From: Cryptomeria japonica | Taxonomy: Eukaryota; Streptophyta; Pinopsida; Cupressales; Cupressaceae | NCBI RefSeq assembly: GCF_030272615.1 | Contig: NC_081415.1 | Span: 104,524,796-104,588,795, forward strand | DNA length: 64,000 nt | Direction of reading: 5' to 3' | Shown: piece after piece, positions 43,794 through 55,652 of the stretch | Position numbering within the stretch: position 1 is the first letter of the stretch | Layout: the number at the start of each line of letters is the position of its first letter | Translations under genes and position numbers: made by a program | The notes under the pieces: model-generated | Seen by the model: only the letters and a program-made list of their open reading frames with translations | Told to the model about the DNA's origin: nothing | Database searches by the model: none

Positions 43794-44883
43794 TGTAGAC
43801 ACTTAAAAATAATTATTTTAATTATTTTTTAATTCCTCACATAATTAATTAATTAATTATGTTAATTAAAATTCTTCTCAATATTAATTAAATATAATTA
43901 ATATTGTCACTATAGCATATGATTGATTTATTTAATAAATCAATCCCTTTCTTTATTCTTCTAAAAAATCAAATCCTCACAAATCTTCCTCTTAGCTAAT
44001 TAATTTCAATTAATTAGTTAACCTACATGATTCCTACAAATCATCTTCTTAATTCATCATTAACCTAATAATTTCTTCTAGAAACTCCCTAAACTCACTT
44101 AACATTATTATTTTAGTCAAATTCTCCTACAAATATAAATCTCACCTAACATTTCCTCTAATTCCCCTCCTAATGAGTCGTTAATGGCTAATCATCATGA
44201 TTAGCCACAAAGTCAACTCTTTGTCCTTTCATCCACCCACTAGCTTTAAATGCTCTTTTGTCTAGATGAATGTAAGATTTTCTAAATCTCACATTCCTCT
44301 AGGCATTTCCCTCTCCCAAGGAATTTTTAATTCCTTTTTATTCTTCTAATCCCCATAATATCCATTTTTGGAGAATTTTTAATTCCTCCAATGCATCTTG
44401 TAGAGTGTGGAGATACGAAATGCCTTTAAGGCATATTTCTTGGTCTCCACACCCTCTCTTGGACCTTGTGTGACCTCACAAGTAAATCTTAACCCTTCAT
44501 CTCAAATTCATCCTAGCCATCCGTTTTCCTCTCCTCTTCCTATAAAATAGGGTTCCATCCCTTCATTCAAAACATCTTGAAATTCAGTAAGCTTATGCTG
44601 CCCTTTTGAGCCCAAGAAATCATCTTGGCAACTTGATCATCTCATCCTTATCATTCATCCTTATCATTTGTGCACAATATTGAAGAGCCATCCACATCCA
44701 GCAATCAAAGGAGCACATCAAGTGGAGCATTATCAAGGGGCGCCTTCACTTCATCAAGCTCAATCCGAAGGAGAAGGTAAAATAGCAAGGTAAAATGGTC
44801 TTTTTATGATGTTTTAGCATTCTGCATGTTTATTTCGTTATGTTTTGATCAATTTACCTTTCAAATCTATTTTTCCCTCTTCA
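43794..44883 (+). repeat. N2 5' LTR
   Basis: 1090 bases from TGTAGACACTTAAAA to CCCTCTTCA. A TATA-like CCTATAAAATAG sits near 44560. Bases 44686-44776 match the N1 R/U5 block and end in AGAAGGTAAAA, a possible splice donor. Confidence 0.95.
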
Positions 44884-44886
44884 TTT

Positions 44887-44904
44887 TGGCACGCCTGGTG
44901 GGAC
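44887..44904 (+). promoter_or_regulatory. N2 primer-binding site
   Basis: TGGCACGCCTGGTGGGAC after LTR-TTT. It complements a tRNA ending GTCCCACCAGGCGTGCCA, probably an arginine tRNA (from memory). A hairpin GGGAC-TCAC-GTCCC (44900-44913) overlaps its end, as in N1. Confidence 0.8.
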
Positions 44905-47316
44905 TCACGTCCCTGAGAACTAATGTTATTGTTTTTTTTTAAGGTTTTTGTGAGTTGTGAGACGCAAGTTCCAGAATAGCGTGACTGCAGAAAAATTTAA
45001 ATATATATATATATATATATATCTTTTTCGCAGGTTCCAGAATCGTGGCTCTGCATTTCTGCGCGATAGCTCCTCCTTATTTTGTTCTGTTTCTTTTTTT
45101 TTTCTGTTTCTGTTGCAGCATGACAGCTCTGTTATCTGATTTGTTATTTGATTTGTTGTCTGTTCTGTTTTAGTATAATCTGTGCGAAAGTAGGAGAGTA
45201 TGCTCTTGTCTATATAGACAATCAGAAATCCAGACTTTTCACTTTTCTATTTTGTTTAGCACGACTGTATGCTCTGACCACAGGAAAGTGTGAAAATAGG
45301 AGAGTATGCTCTTGTCTATCTAGACAATCAGAAATCCAGACCTTTGACACTTTTCTATCTGTGTAGTGCTACTGTCTGTTTTGTTAATCTGTCTGAAAAT
45401 TTTAGGCGCTAATTGTAGTCTGCATTTAATTTATTTATTTCCTGTTATCTGCTCTGTTTAAATATAATCTGTCCGGCCGCAGGAAAGTGTGAAAGTAGGA
45501 GAGTATGCTCTTGTCTATCTAGACAATTAGAAATCCGGACCTTTGACATTTTTATTTTATTTTGTTTAGTGCGATAATTTGCTCTATTAAATCTAGGGTT
45601 TCTGTCTGCTCTGTTAAATCTAGGGTTTTTGTTTTGTTAAATTTAGGGTTTTTGTTCTGTTAAATTTAGGGTTTCTGTTCTGTTAAATCTAGGGTTAAAA
45701 AAAATGTTTTTCTATTTATTCCCAAAAAATAAAAATAAAAATTAATATTTTTGTCATTTTGTTGATTTTTTGCAGGACGCTTGTTGAAGACTATTTTTCC
45801 AAACTACTAATCAAGTTGTTTTGCAAGACGCTTTTTGAAGACTCCATTTTTCAAACTACTAATCAAGTGGTTTTGCAGGTTGCCTAGCTGATTCAACCAA
45901 ATATTGTGCATTTATTTAAATTAGGCACCTAGATATTAATTAAAATGGAATGAACCATTGTCTTATGTGTCTTTAAGAAAAGCGTAAAGGTAGGAAAGTA
46001 TGCTCTCGTCTTACTAGACGATCAGAAATCCAGACCCTCCAACCTTTTCTTGTTTGATTGTGTGTTTATCTCTAGCGGGCCTGCCCTCCCAACTTGCTCT
46101 TTGAGAAGGTAAGAGGGGAATGACCCAAGTGAGTACACCCGGACCTGGGGTTCCCAACTCACTATAATAAATAGGCCATTGACTACGAAAGGGTTAATGG
46201 TTGGGGCTATATGAGAGTTCACTCTCACATTGGGTGCTTAGTAGGATCCTAGAGATCTCAATCATGCTTGTGTGACTACTAATTTCTTGGTGCTTCGTTG
46301 GGCTATAGGCCTCAATTGCGCTTGCGCAACTTCGAAGGGTAGCTCCTAACGGGAAGACTTACTAAACACCTTGTTCATAGTGGCCAAAAACCCTCTAGTC
46401 ATTGGTGTAGGAGTTCGGACCTCTGAAGCGGCCCATATTCTTACGGCCCTTAGTAGAGACACAAAGTTCGCCATGAGGAGTTTTCATGGGAATTGATGCT
46501 TGGCTGCCCCGAGAAGTGAGTGTCGTGGAGGGGAGCTAGTGGGGTCAAGCATCTAAGTGTCCGCTCTGGGTAAGCGTAGATAGGAAACCAATTGGGATTC
46601 AATGACTATTGTCCTTGCCAGCCTTAAGAATGTTGTATATGAGCATGAGTGTCTTTGAGATAATATGCATTTAATCATTGTGTTTGCTTTGTTTGATACA
46701 TACTTGCCAAGAGTAGACTAAAAACACATCACTATCCCCAAAAAAAAAACTTTGCAAAAATATTTGTCAAGACACAAACAAATTGTCCAAGTTATTACCC
46801 ACACCAAGTTCAAAATTGTGTCAAAACTCCATCCGTCCCATTTTTCATAAGCCTAAGAGAGAAGCTAAGAGTTTATCCTCTACGTCAACATTCAAGTTTG
46901 TCCTTTGAAACACCTACTATCATCCAAATCAAGGTGGTCATATCCCTTCATACAACTTGCCATTTAAATAGATCCTTCATGTTCATGCCAAAGACAACCT
47001 AGTCATCAAGCTTTCTTCTAAACCATCACTACCATACCTTCTTCATCAATCATCCTCAAATTTCTTAAGTCCTTTCATCACAAATTTCTTAAGTCCTTTC
47101 ATCACAAATTTCTTAATTCTTTTCATCCCCAAATTTCTTAAGTCCTTTCATCACAAATTTCTTAAGTCCTTTCATTCTCAAATTTCTTAAGTCCTTTCAT
47201 CACAAGTTTCTAAAATCCTTCCATCACAAATTTTCTAAGTCATTTCATCACATTTTTCCTATGTCTTTTCATCACAAATATCGTGTATAGTTGCAACTCG
47301 ATCCCAAAAGAAAAAG
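44905..47316 (+). other. N2 leader region
   Basis: Non-coding. Contains an (AT)n run (45000-45021), four copies of a ~50-base hairpin motif (45185-46040), candidate splice acceptors (TTTTTTGCAG ending 45774; TACTAAT 45857 with TTTTGCAG ending 45878), a block conserved with N1 (45930-46680), and a 27-base tandem array TTTCTTAAGTCCTTTCATCACAA (about 47045-47280) just before gag. Confidence 0.7.
45185..46040 (+). repeat. Four hairpin motifs in the N2 leader
   Basis: Each motif reads GTAGGARAGTATGCTC, then a hairpin, then ATCAGAAATCC. Hairpins: 45206-45221, 45312-45327 and 45511-45526 (TTGTCT-loop-AGACAA), and 46006-46021 (TCGTCT-TACT-AGACGA). The N1 leader has one copy at 10205-10220. In the fourth copy both arms changed and pairing is kept. 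Confidence 0.85.
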
Positions 47317-49548
47317 ATGGCTGATCAACAATATGGCATACCAGACATTGGTGTCCTATATGAAGATCCCACGCAAGATCATACACAAAGTGGGCAACCA
47401 AGCGATCAAGATCAAAGCCAAAATCTTGACATGGTTAACCAAGATGAACTTTGTCCGGAAGTGCAAACTTTCCTAGCGGATTCTTATAACCAAGAGATGA
47501 TAGAAAAGTTTATTAAACACAATCCTACTGCACTTCTGAAAACTCTTCGTGAACATGGAGCTCAACTTCCACCTGAATTTAATAGATCTGCTCTCGTCCA
47601 ACAACCACAAGGAGACCTCGCTCCCACACAAAGTGTTGCACCTACTATTCAAACTCAATCAATTGCAGCCCCATCAATCATCCAAGCCCAATCAATGCCA
47701 CCCGCAACACCTCCCACCACGATCTCCATCCCGCCTTCTTCCTCCTTACCATCCATACCACTATCAAATCCAATCTCATCCATTCTCCAACAAACTTCTA
47801 TACCACCTCCTTCTATTCAACCACATATTTCTATTCCACAAACTTCCCTTTCTCCCAACAATGTCGCAAATTTTATCCAGACCGCATTCAATCCCGTCAC
47901 AACAGTTGGCGAATCGCAACCAACTATCACACGAACCCCAACAACATCGGTCATCACATCCCACGTTCCCACTTCCTCATCATATCAATATATTGGTGGT
48001 GGTGCACCTTCTTTAGTTCATCCAATTCATCAATATCAAAGTCCACAACAAGACCTCATCAAGGAAATTCAAGATATGAAGAATATCATCAAAAACATGA
48101 AAGAAAATACTAATAAAAGGAAATCTTACTCATTCGAAGAGTTTTGCCCTTGTCCTTATGACCCATCTATATCAGTTGCACCGTATCCCCCGGGATTTGA
48201 GATCCCTAAATTCACCAAGTATGAAGGCAAAGGAGACACCTGCGACCATGTCCGCGAATTCCACATCTTATGCCAAGAAGTCTCCTATAGTGACCTTTAT
48301 CTTCGCAGACTCTTTCCCAAGAGTCTCATGGGAGACGCCCTGGCATGGTTCTCATCTTTACCATGAGGTTCCATTGTCTCTTTTCCAAACTTGGCAGAAA
48401 AATTTGTGGCCCACTATGCATACAACATGGGTAATGATGTTTCTATGATGGACCTATGTAATACAAAACAAAGGCCTGGAGAAACCTTCGCCAATTTCCT
48501 ACAAAGATGGCGACATCTTATCAAAAAATTCCAGTGGGACATGCCAGAACAACATCAAATTGAACTATTTCAAAAGAACTTGGTGCCTAAACTTTCAAGA
48601 CCTTTAATATCTCAATGTATCAAATCCTTCCAAAAATTGACCGATAAGGGCCTCACCCTCGAACGTGTCTTGTTGGAGGAAGGAACCTTGAAACATTACC
48701 AGAAGACATCACAAAGTTCTTCCTCTTATCATAAGGACAAGCCAAAATTCTGGGCTAAAAATAAAAACATGGTCAATGATGGTGTAACTGATGTGAAGCG
48801 GGTCCAAACTGTGGCCACTCCCCCAAAATCCACCACCAATATTCATCAATTCAACAATCAAAATAATTCAAATCAATCTCAAAAACCTCACAACAATGTC
48901 TCAATCCAAGGACGACCACCCTGATCGAATAACAGGACTCCAAGAGATTTCACTCCTCTTGCTAAGCCTATTGAAGTGGTGTTTCAAAAACTTGTCCAAG
49001 CAGGTATAGTGGTTTTTCCAATCACTCGCCCGGTTGATCCCAATCAACCTAAACCAAGATGGTATAATGAAAATGAGTATTGTGAATACCATCATATCAA
49101 GGGACATGATACACGAAAGTGTATGAAACTGAAGATCTACATACAAGATCTCATTGATAGAGGTGAGATTGAGGTAGCAAATGCAAAACCTGGTAATAAC
49201 AATGAAAAACTCAAAATGTACCAAGAACCCTTCCCAAAGCATGATAAAGGAAAAGGCTCATCATCTAACGTAATGGATTATGACTATGCTAATCACGTAA
49301 CCGGTTTTGATTTTTTAGTAAGTCGCATTGAACCTGCAGACAATCATGTCAATATCATAACCATCCAAGGAGTTAATCCTCCTTCTTCCCAAAGCAGACC
49401 AAACCCGGCTAGAATAGTCATTCAAGGTGCCACGCCTTCCACCTCCCATTTCCAGAATGACTGTAATGCAACTACACACCGAGGAAGAGTCACCATCCAA
49501 GGAGTTCCTCCCCCACCAAACCCTCCACCCATGTCTTCCACCCGCTGA
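47317..49548 (+). pseudogene. gag: N2 gag with three in-frame stops
   Basis: ATG at 47317 (MADQQYGIPDIG) starts a frame that stays in phase to 49548, broken only by TGA at 48364, 48922 and 49546. The N-terminal 250 residues are Pro/Gln/Ser-rich. The Gag core follows: PPGFEIPKFTKYEGKGD (about residue 290), LRRLFPKSLMGDALAWF, then MMDLCNTKQRPGETFANFLQ and ELFQKNLVPKLS. A zinc-knuckle-like CEYHHIKGHDTRKC (C-x2-H-x5-H-x4-C) lies near 49080-49120. Gag builds the particle and packages RNA. All three stops could have arisen by one C-to-T change in an Arg codon. Without these, the protein would be about 740 residues. Confidence 0.9.
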
Positions 49549-50415
49549 TATGACCTCCTTGATCAACTTGGGAAGACTCCCGCGCAGATCTCCATTTTGG
49601 AACTTCTCAAGACTTCTCTAGTCCATAAAGAAATTTTGGAACAAGCCCTTCTCCAATCACGCGTTCCTGATAACATCAATGCCACCCAATTTCAAACCCT
49701 CATTGGAAACCTTGTTGCCTAGAAACACATTGTATTTAACTCCAAAGATGCTCCCGCAAATGAGGACCATAACAAACCTTTGCACATCGAAGCTCTCATC
49801 CACAAGCACAAGGTCAAACGTATCCTGATAGATGGTGGATCCGGGCTTAATCTGTGTACATACAAATTGATAAAACAATTGGGACTTTCTGAGGATCTGA
49901 TAGACACATCAGGAGGGATCACAATAAAGGCATATGATGATGCAAAAAAAATTTCAAAGGGCGTGATCACCTTACCTCTTCAAGTGGGCCCCATTACAAT
50001 TGAAACCCCTTACCAAGTACTAGATCTTGATCTCCCCTACAACATTCTCCTTGGGAGGCCATGGATTCATTCCTTGTAGGCCATACCCTCCACCTATCAC
50101 CAATGCATCAAATTCCCCTATAATGGAAGAGTGATCACTATCAAAGGTGATCCCCAACCTTTTCAATATTGCAAACTATTAGAGGGGAAGCATCCGTATC
50201 ATTGCCCACTAAATAGACCTTCGCCAACGCTTCCATCTGACACATCAAATGTTGCCTCCACATCATCCCAACCAAATAATCAAATCAAGATCTTGGATAA
50301 TGGCTGTGGAGAATACAAATTGGAGGATATCTTATTAATAGGAAACCTCCCTCTCTCTCCTAAGTCATTTGGCAAACCAAAAGAGCTAAAAAAGGACCCG
50401 AAACCAATCATGTAA
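49549..50415 (+). pseudogene. pro: N2 aspartic protease region
   Basis: Continues the gag frame. LGKTPAQISILELLKTSLVH leads to the protease core with active-site LIDGGSGLNLC (about 49830) and flap/end motifs IKAYDDAKKISKGVI and NILLGRPWIHSL. The D-G-G-S site is intact, unlike E1. Stops at 49720 (TAG), 50077 (TAG) and 50413 (TAA) interrupt it. The tail (DNGCGEYKLEDILLIG) corresponds to DIGCEEYSI in E1. The gag-protease fusion in a single frame suggests a Gag-Pro-Pol polyprotein. Confidence 0.85.
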
Positions 50416-51154
50416 TGCCAAAGCACCACCTTCCAGCAATGGGGCCCACTTGATAACGAGAACCTCGAAGCAGATATCTCTTCATGGCTATATCGGGAAG
50501 AGGACGATGATCCAACAAGAATATCCAAAGAAATGTATCCAAAAGCATTTGCCATAGTTGAAAAAATGGGTTACAAAGGACACGGTCTGGGACCAGAGGA
50601 GAAAGGAAGAAAAGCACCCATAAATCCTATCTCCTACATATACAACAGAGGCTTGGGGTACACCCCGATGCCTAAGATTACTATCACTGGTGCCCCTTCT
50701 AGTCCTTCTTTGGATATCGAAAGTGTTGACGAAGAGGAATTCCATGAAATGCCTTATGAATACGAGAAAGATACCTCCTTCGATGCTTACATCAATACCA
50801 TCACCCCCGTAACCCCTCCCACTTCACATGAGCTACATCTTGTCCATCCTGAACTCATTGACTGGGGCCAACGAGACAAACCCAATTTAGATATCTGCGT
50901 CGATGATAATGCTCTCATTGCTCTCCTAACAACGCAAATATGGAAGACGGTAATAGAATTGAGGGTATTCAACTACACGAAAAGGGATACTTTGGTAGTC
51001 AAGTCAATGCCCTTATCCACAAAAAAGATAATAAAAGAAAAAGATATGATTTCCTAGGTGAAAACCTCCCTGAGGCGCCTTTGGATGAACAAGAAATAAA
51101 AACAAAGGGCATATCTGAAAGTGAAAAGATGATAAATTCCTTCCCTACCGTACC
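50416..51154 (+). pseudogene. N2 G-patch domain and pre-RT linker
   Basis: In the same frame, FAIVEKMGYKGHGLGPEEKG (about 50545-50605) has the glycine pattern of a G-patch (aromatic/G-x-G-x-G-L-G), followed by NRGLGYTPMP. G-patches bind RNA and are known near the protease of some retroelements. An acidic linker with LIDWG follows. Near 50935 the meaningful frame shifts to one reading HEKGYFGSQVNALIHKKD, matching RIAYFGEASAS of E1, up to SESEKM at about 51130, where the RT deletion begins. Confidence 0.65.
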
Positions 51155-52630
51155 ATGGTTGAAGATCTTAAGCAACATTTCACGGCAATCAAGTTTGATC
51201 AAATCCCACGAACAAACAATAGGGTTGCAGATGCAATGGCCACCATTGGCTCCCTCCTTCAAATGCCAGCACATAGTCAGAAGTGCGAGTTCTTGGTCGA
51301 GCAATTGTTTATACCGGCATACGACCTACCAGAATCTGAAATGGTGTGTGTTCTCGTTGGTCCAGAGTCCTCTTGGTACCAAGAAAACTTCGCTTTCCTC
51401 AAAGACAACACCATTCCCCCACATCTCACCAAAACCCAACAACAAACTTTCATCCGCCGATGTGCCCGTTAAACCATCCTTGCAGACACCTTGTTCAGAA
51501 GGCATTTTGATGGTTCCCTCCTAAGGTGTTTAGATAAACAAGAAGCCGAATGGGCATTACGCGAAGTACATGAGGGCATCGGTGGGGCACACTCAAGTGA
51601 ACTCACATTGGCTAAAAAACTTTTGAGAATAGGATACTATTGGCCTAAAATGGAAGAAGATGCATACAACTATGTGAAGAAATGCATCCCTTGCCAGCAA
51701 CATGGTGACAAGATTCATGCACCGTCACAAGAATTGCAGCCATTCATTACACCATGGCCCTTCTCGCAATGGGGGCTCGATCTCATTGGGAAAATCCACC
51801 CTTCATCGTCCAACGGACATAAATTCATTATCACCGCTACCGAATACTTCACCATGTGGGTAGAGGCTATCCCTCTTACTTTCACCACCGGCAAGCAAAT
51901 ATCCAAATTCATCTTGAACTACCTAATCTGCCAATATGGCATCCCAAAAGTTATCATCACAGATAATGGTAAACAATTTAAAAACCAGGATGTCAAAGAA
52001 CTCTGCCAAAAATTCAACATCCAACACCGCTTCTCCACTCCATATTATCCCCAAGGCAATGGCCAAGCTGAGGCTTCTAATAAAACCCTAATAAAAATCC
52101 TCAAAAAGACAGTCAATGAAGCGGGCCGTGATTGGCACCTCCAAATCCATCCTGCATTGTGGGCCTACCGCACCTCCATCCGCACCCCCACAGGCGCCAC
52201 TCCTTATTCCCTAGTATTTGGTTTTGAAGCTATCCTTCCCCTTGAGATCGAGATCCCCTCTCTAAGGGCATCGCTGCAAAACATCCTACCAAAGGAAGAA
52301 TACAGAATTGCCCGCTTACAAGAGCTAGAATTGTTAGATGAAAGGCGCCTCAAGGCCTTGAATCATCTCCAGGTATATCAAAACCATCTACGCATGAGTT
52401 ATCATAAAAAAGTCAGAACCCGAGAATTTCAAGTTGGTGATCTTGTCCTCATAGAGAATCAGAAAAATCTACAAGAACGAGAAAAGAAAGGCAAGTTCGA
52501 GCCTAACTGGCTTGGACCATATGTAATCACAGCGAAATATGGATCAGGAGCTTATCAGTTGGCTACTCCTGAAGGTGATCCTTTGGATGATCCGATGAAT
52601 ATCATGCACCTCAAAAGGTTTTATGCTTAG
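51140..52630 (+). pseudogene. pol: N2 RNase H tail and integrase (one stop)
   Basis: The frame begins with the last part of the archaeal-type RNase H (KDDKFLPYRTMVEDL, then NNRVADAMATIGS), directly joined to the pre-RT linker. One TAA at 51470 interrupts before an open 380-codon integrase. The zinc module has VHEGIGGAH with CIPCQQHG (H-H-C-C). The catalytic core is intact: D in QWGLDLIG, D in ITDNGKQF and E in NGQAEASNK. The C-terminal domain (FQVGDLVLIENQ, GPYVITAKYGSGAYQL) ends LKRFYA without chromodomain. Integrase joins the DNA copy to the chromosome. This is the best-preserved retroelement domain in the window. Confidence 0.92.
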
Positions 52631-54545
52631 TCCTCAGAAAGTCTTAAATTGTCAAAAAATAAATAAATAAATAAATAAAAATAAAAAGATCCTGAAAAAA
52701 TTGTCACTTTGGTGCAAACTTGGCAAACAGGAACCTTATGATACAAAAAAAAAAAAATTTAAAAAAAGAAGAAAAAAGAAAGAAAAACAATTTGTGGCGC
52801 TATGGGCAAGTATCTTGGTGAAAGCCTCTATGCGGGTGCCAAGGTAAATAACCGGATCCACTGTCTATCAGGTCGATACTACAAATCATCTGCCATCCAG
52901 CCCACCCATGCACAACATTCCTTCTTTTCCGCCTCCCAATAAAACATACGTATGATGATGAGTCTTCGCCTAAGTCATGAACAAGAAATGTCCCAGTGAA
53001 ACTGAGCTTTCATGCCTCTGTATAAGCTTCAAGAAGTCTTGAGAAACAATCCCAAGTCCATCCTAGTTCTACTCTTGGCAAGAGGTATCATTTGGTTGCA
53101 AGGAAGAGACTTGTTAGATTTTGTTAGATTTTTTCATATAGGCTTGCATCTTTTGCCCTACAAATGCCACTATTTACGACTACCTGGGTTCTTCCATATC
53201 CAGGTATGTTATGATAGGTGCATACTGGGGCATATTTCATAGTATGGCATGTTTTGGATCCTTCTTGTATAAACCGGTGACCTGGTACTAGTGTTTATCA
53301 ACACTTACCTTCTCGTATACAAGAGGTATCGGTGTGTTTGAGGGTTTCCTTGCACAAACCCACAACTTTGTATTAGTGTTTCTTAACACTTGCATTGTTG
53401 TGTGCAAGAAATTCCCGTTTGTCTACAGAGTCAGTCCACGCCCTGGGTTTCTCATGGCATCCTGATTTCTATAAGCAGTGGTGCAAGTCACTCAGGGCAA
53501 CATCAAACTAGGTTGGCTCTCCACATTTGTTGTACACAAAATCTCACCATCATTCCATCAAATCCTAAACTCAATAATCCCAGGGAGTTCTCAATTGCCC
53601 CCATTTTCCTCCGTGGTCTCGCATCTCTTATTCTTCTTTCCAAATACCTCACGACTACTTCATATATCTTCCTCATTTATCCCTTCCACCCTAATTTTTC
53701 TTCCTCTATTTTTCTCTTTTTTTCCTCACATAATCAATTATGATTCTAATCATGTCTTATACAAGATGAATCCTTCCTGAAACCAGACGTTGTGATCTGA
53801 TCATGTCTTATACAGGATGAATCCTTCCTGAAACTAGACGTTGTGATCGATCATGTCTTATACAGGATGTATCCTTCCTGAAACCAGACGTTGTGATCTA
53901 ATCATGTCTTATACAGGATGAATCCTTCCTTAAACCAGACGTTGTGATCTGATCATGTCTTATACAGGATGAATCCTTCCTGAAACCAGACGAGCTGATC
54001 ATGTCTTATACAGGATGAATCCTTCCTAAAACCAGACACTTTGATCATGTCTTATACAAGATGAATCCTTCCTGAAACCAGACATTCGTTGTGATCGATC
54101 ATGTCTTATACAGGATGAATCCTTCCTGAAACCAGACGTTGTGATCAATCATGTCTTATACAGGATGAATCCTTCCTAAAACCAGATGCTCTTATCATGT
54201 CTTATACAGGATGAATCCTTTCTAAAACCAGACGTTGTGATCAATCATGTCTTATACAGGATGAATCCTTCCTGAAACCAGACACTTTGATCATCTTTGT
54301 CTTATACAAGATGAATTCTTCTTGAAACCAGACTGAATCTAGATCTTATCAATCAAATCAAATCAAATCTATCGGGATATCAATTTCGCAAAACTCCAAA
54401 GATCAAATACCTCAATTGATCTCCCGAGGGGGCATCACCATACCATAATCTATAAATCAAGAGTCGGGGCATCCTATCAAACCAATATCAACATCAAAAC
54501 AAGATTATTCTTTGAATCAATGCGTCATCACACCTCGCTTCAAAG
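52631..54545 (+). other. N2 3' non-coding region
   Basis: Non-coding, with an A-rich stretch after integrase (52655-52790), blocks resembling N1 (52797, 53070, 53360), and a 12-copy tandem array (53747-54335). It ends with a hairpin AGATCAA/TTGATCT (54400-54422), GAGGGGGCAT (54426), CGGGGCATC (54465) and a hairpin abutting the polypurine tract (54510-54545). Confidence 0.7.
53747..54335 (+). repeat. 12-copy ~50-bp tandem array in N2
   Basis: Units of 43-58 bases: ATGTCTTATACAGGATGAATCC then TTCCTGAAACCAGACGTTGTGATC, with indels in the GTTGTGATC spacer. Each unit contains the small inverted repeat AGGAT-GA-ATCCT and CTG-AAAC-CAG. Confidence 0.95.
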
Positions 54546-54555
54546 AGGGGCAAAA
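54546..54555 (+). promoter_or_regulatory. Polypurine tract of N2
   Basis: AGGGGCAAAA immediately before the 3' LTR start. The hairpin arms CTTTGAA (54510-54516) and TTCAAAG (54539-54545), extended by GCG/CGC (54522-54524, 54536-54538), abut it. Confidence 0.9.
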
Positions 54556-55645
54556 TGTAGACACTTAAAAATAATTATTTTAATTATTTTTAAATTCCTC
54601 ACATAATTAATTAATTAATTATGTTAATTAAAATTCTTCTCAATATTAATTAAATATAATTAATATTGTCACTATAGCATATGATTGATTTATTTAATAA
54701 ATCAATCCCTTTCTTTATTCTTCTAAAAAATCAAATCCTCACAAATCTTCCTCTTAGCTAATTAATTTCAATTAATTAGTTAACCTACATGATTCCTACA
54801 AATCATCTTCTTAATTCATCATTAACCTAATAATTTCTTCTAGAAACTCCCTAAACTCACTTAACATTATTCTTTTAGTCAAATTCTCCTACAAATATAA
54901 ATCCCACCTAACATTTCCTCTAATTCCCCTCCTAATGAGTCGTTAATGGCTAATCATCATGATTAGCCACAAAGTCAACTCTTTGTCCTTTCATCCACCC
55001 ACTAGCTTTAAATGCTCTTTTGTCTAGATGAATGTAAGATTTTCGAAATCTCACATTCCTCTAGGCATTTCCCTCTCCCAAGGAATTTTTAATTCCTTTT
55101 TATTCTTCTAATCCCCATAATATCCGTTTTTGGAGAATTTTTAATTCCTCCAATGCATCTTGTAGAGTGTGGAGATACGAAATGCCTTTAAGGCATATTT
55201 CTTGGTCTCCACACCCTCTCTTGGACCTTGTGTGACCTCACAAGTAAATCTTAGCCCTTCATCTCGAATTCATCCTAGCCATCCGTTTTCCTCTCCTCTT
55301 CCTATAAAATAGGGTTCCATCCCTTCATTCAAAACATCTTGAAATTCAGTAAGCTTATGCTGCCCTTTTGAGCCTAGGAAATCATCTTGGCAACTTGATC
55401 ATCTCATCATTATCATTCATCCTTATCATTTGTGCACAATATTGGAGAGCCATCCACATCCAGCAATCAAAGGAGCACATCAAGTGGAGCATTATCAAGG
55501 GGCGCCTTCACTTCATCAAGCTCAATCCGAAGGAGAAGGTAAAATAGCAAGGTGAAATGGTCTTTTTATGATGTTTTAGCATTCTGCATGTTTATTTCGT
55601 TATGTTTTGATCAATTTACCTTTCAAATCTATTTTTCCCTCTTCA
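54556..55645 (+). repeat. N2 3' LTR
   Basis: 1090 bases, same length as the 5' LTR, about a dozen substitutions, ending CTCTTCA before CTAAC. Confidence 0.95.
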
Positions 55646-55650
55646 CTAAC
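55646..55650 (+). repeat. N2 target-site duplication (right copy)
   Basis: CTAAC, exact partner of 43789-43793. Confidence 0.95.
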
Positions 55651-55652
55651 AT

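Larger units (their letters stand above)
43794..55645 (+). mobile_element. LTR retrotransposon N2 (Tat-type Ty3/gypsy, RT-deleted)
   Basis: An 11.85-kb element with two 1090-base LTRs, perfect CTAAC target duplication, primer site, polypurine tract, gag, protease, G-patch and integrase. I count about a dozen LTR differences by eye (roughly 99% identity), so insertion was recent compared with E1. RT and most of RNase H are missing by a deletion near 51135. It shares leader, R/U5 block and 3' non-coding words with N1. Integrase without chromodomain plus the surviving archaeal-type RNase H tail place it with the Tat lineage. Confidence 0.95.

Noticed and set aside
53747-54335. Regular repeat-spacer look, CRISPR-like
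   Set aside because: Units are contiguous with near-identical 'spacers' and lie inside a plant retrotransposon; it is a tandem minisatellite.
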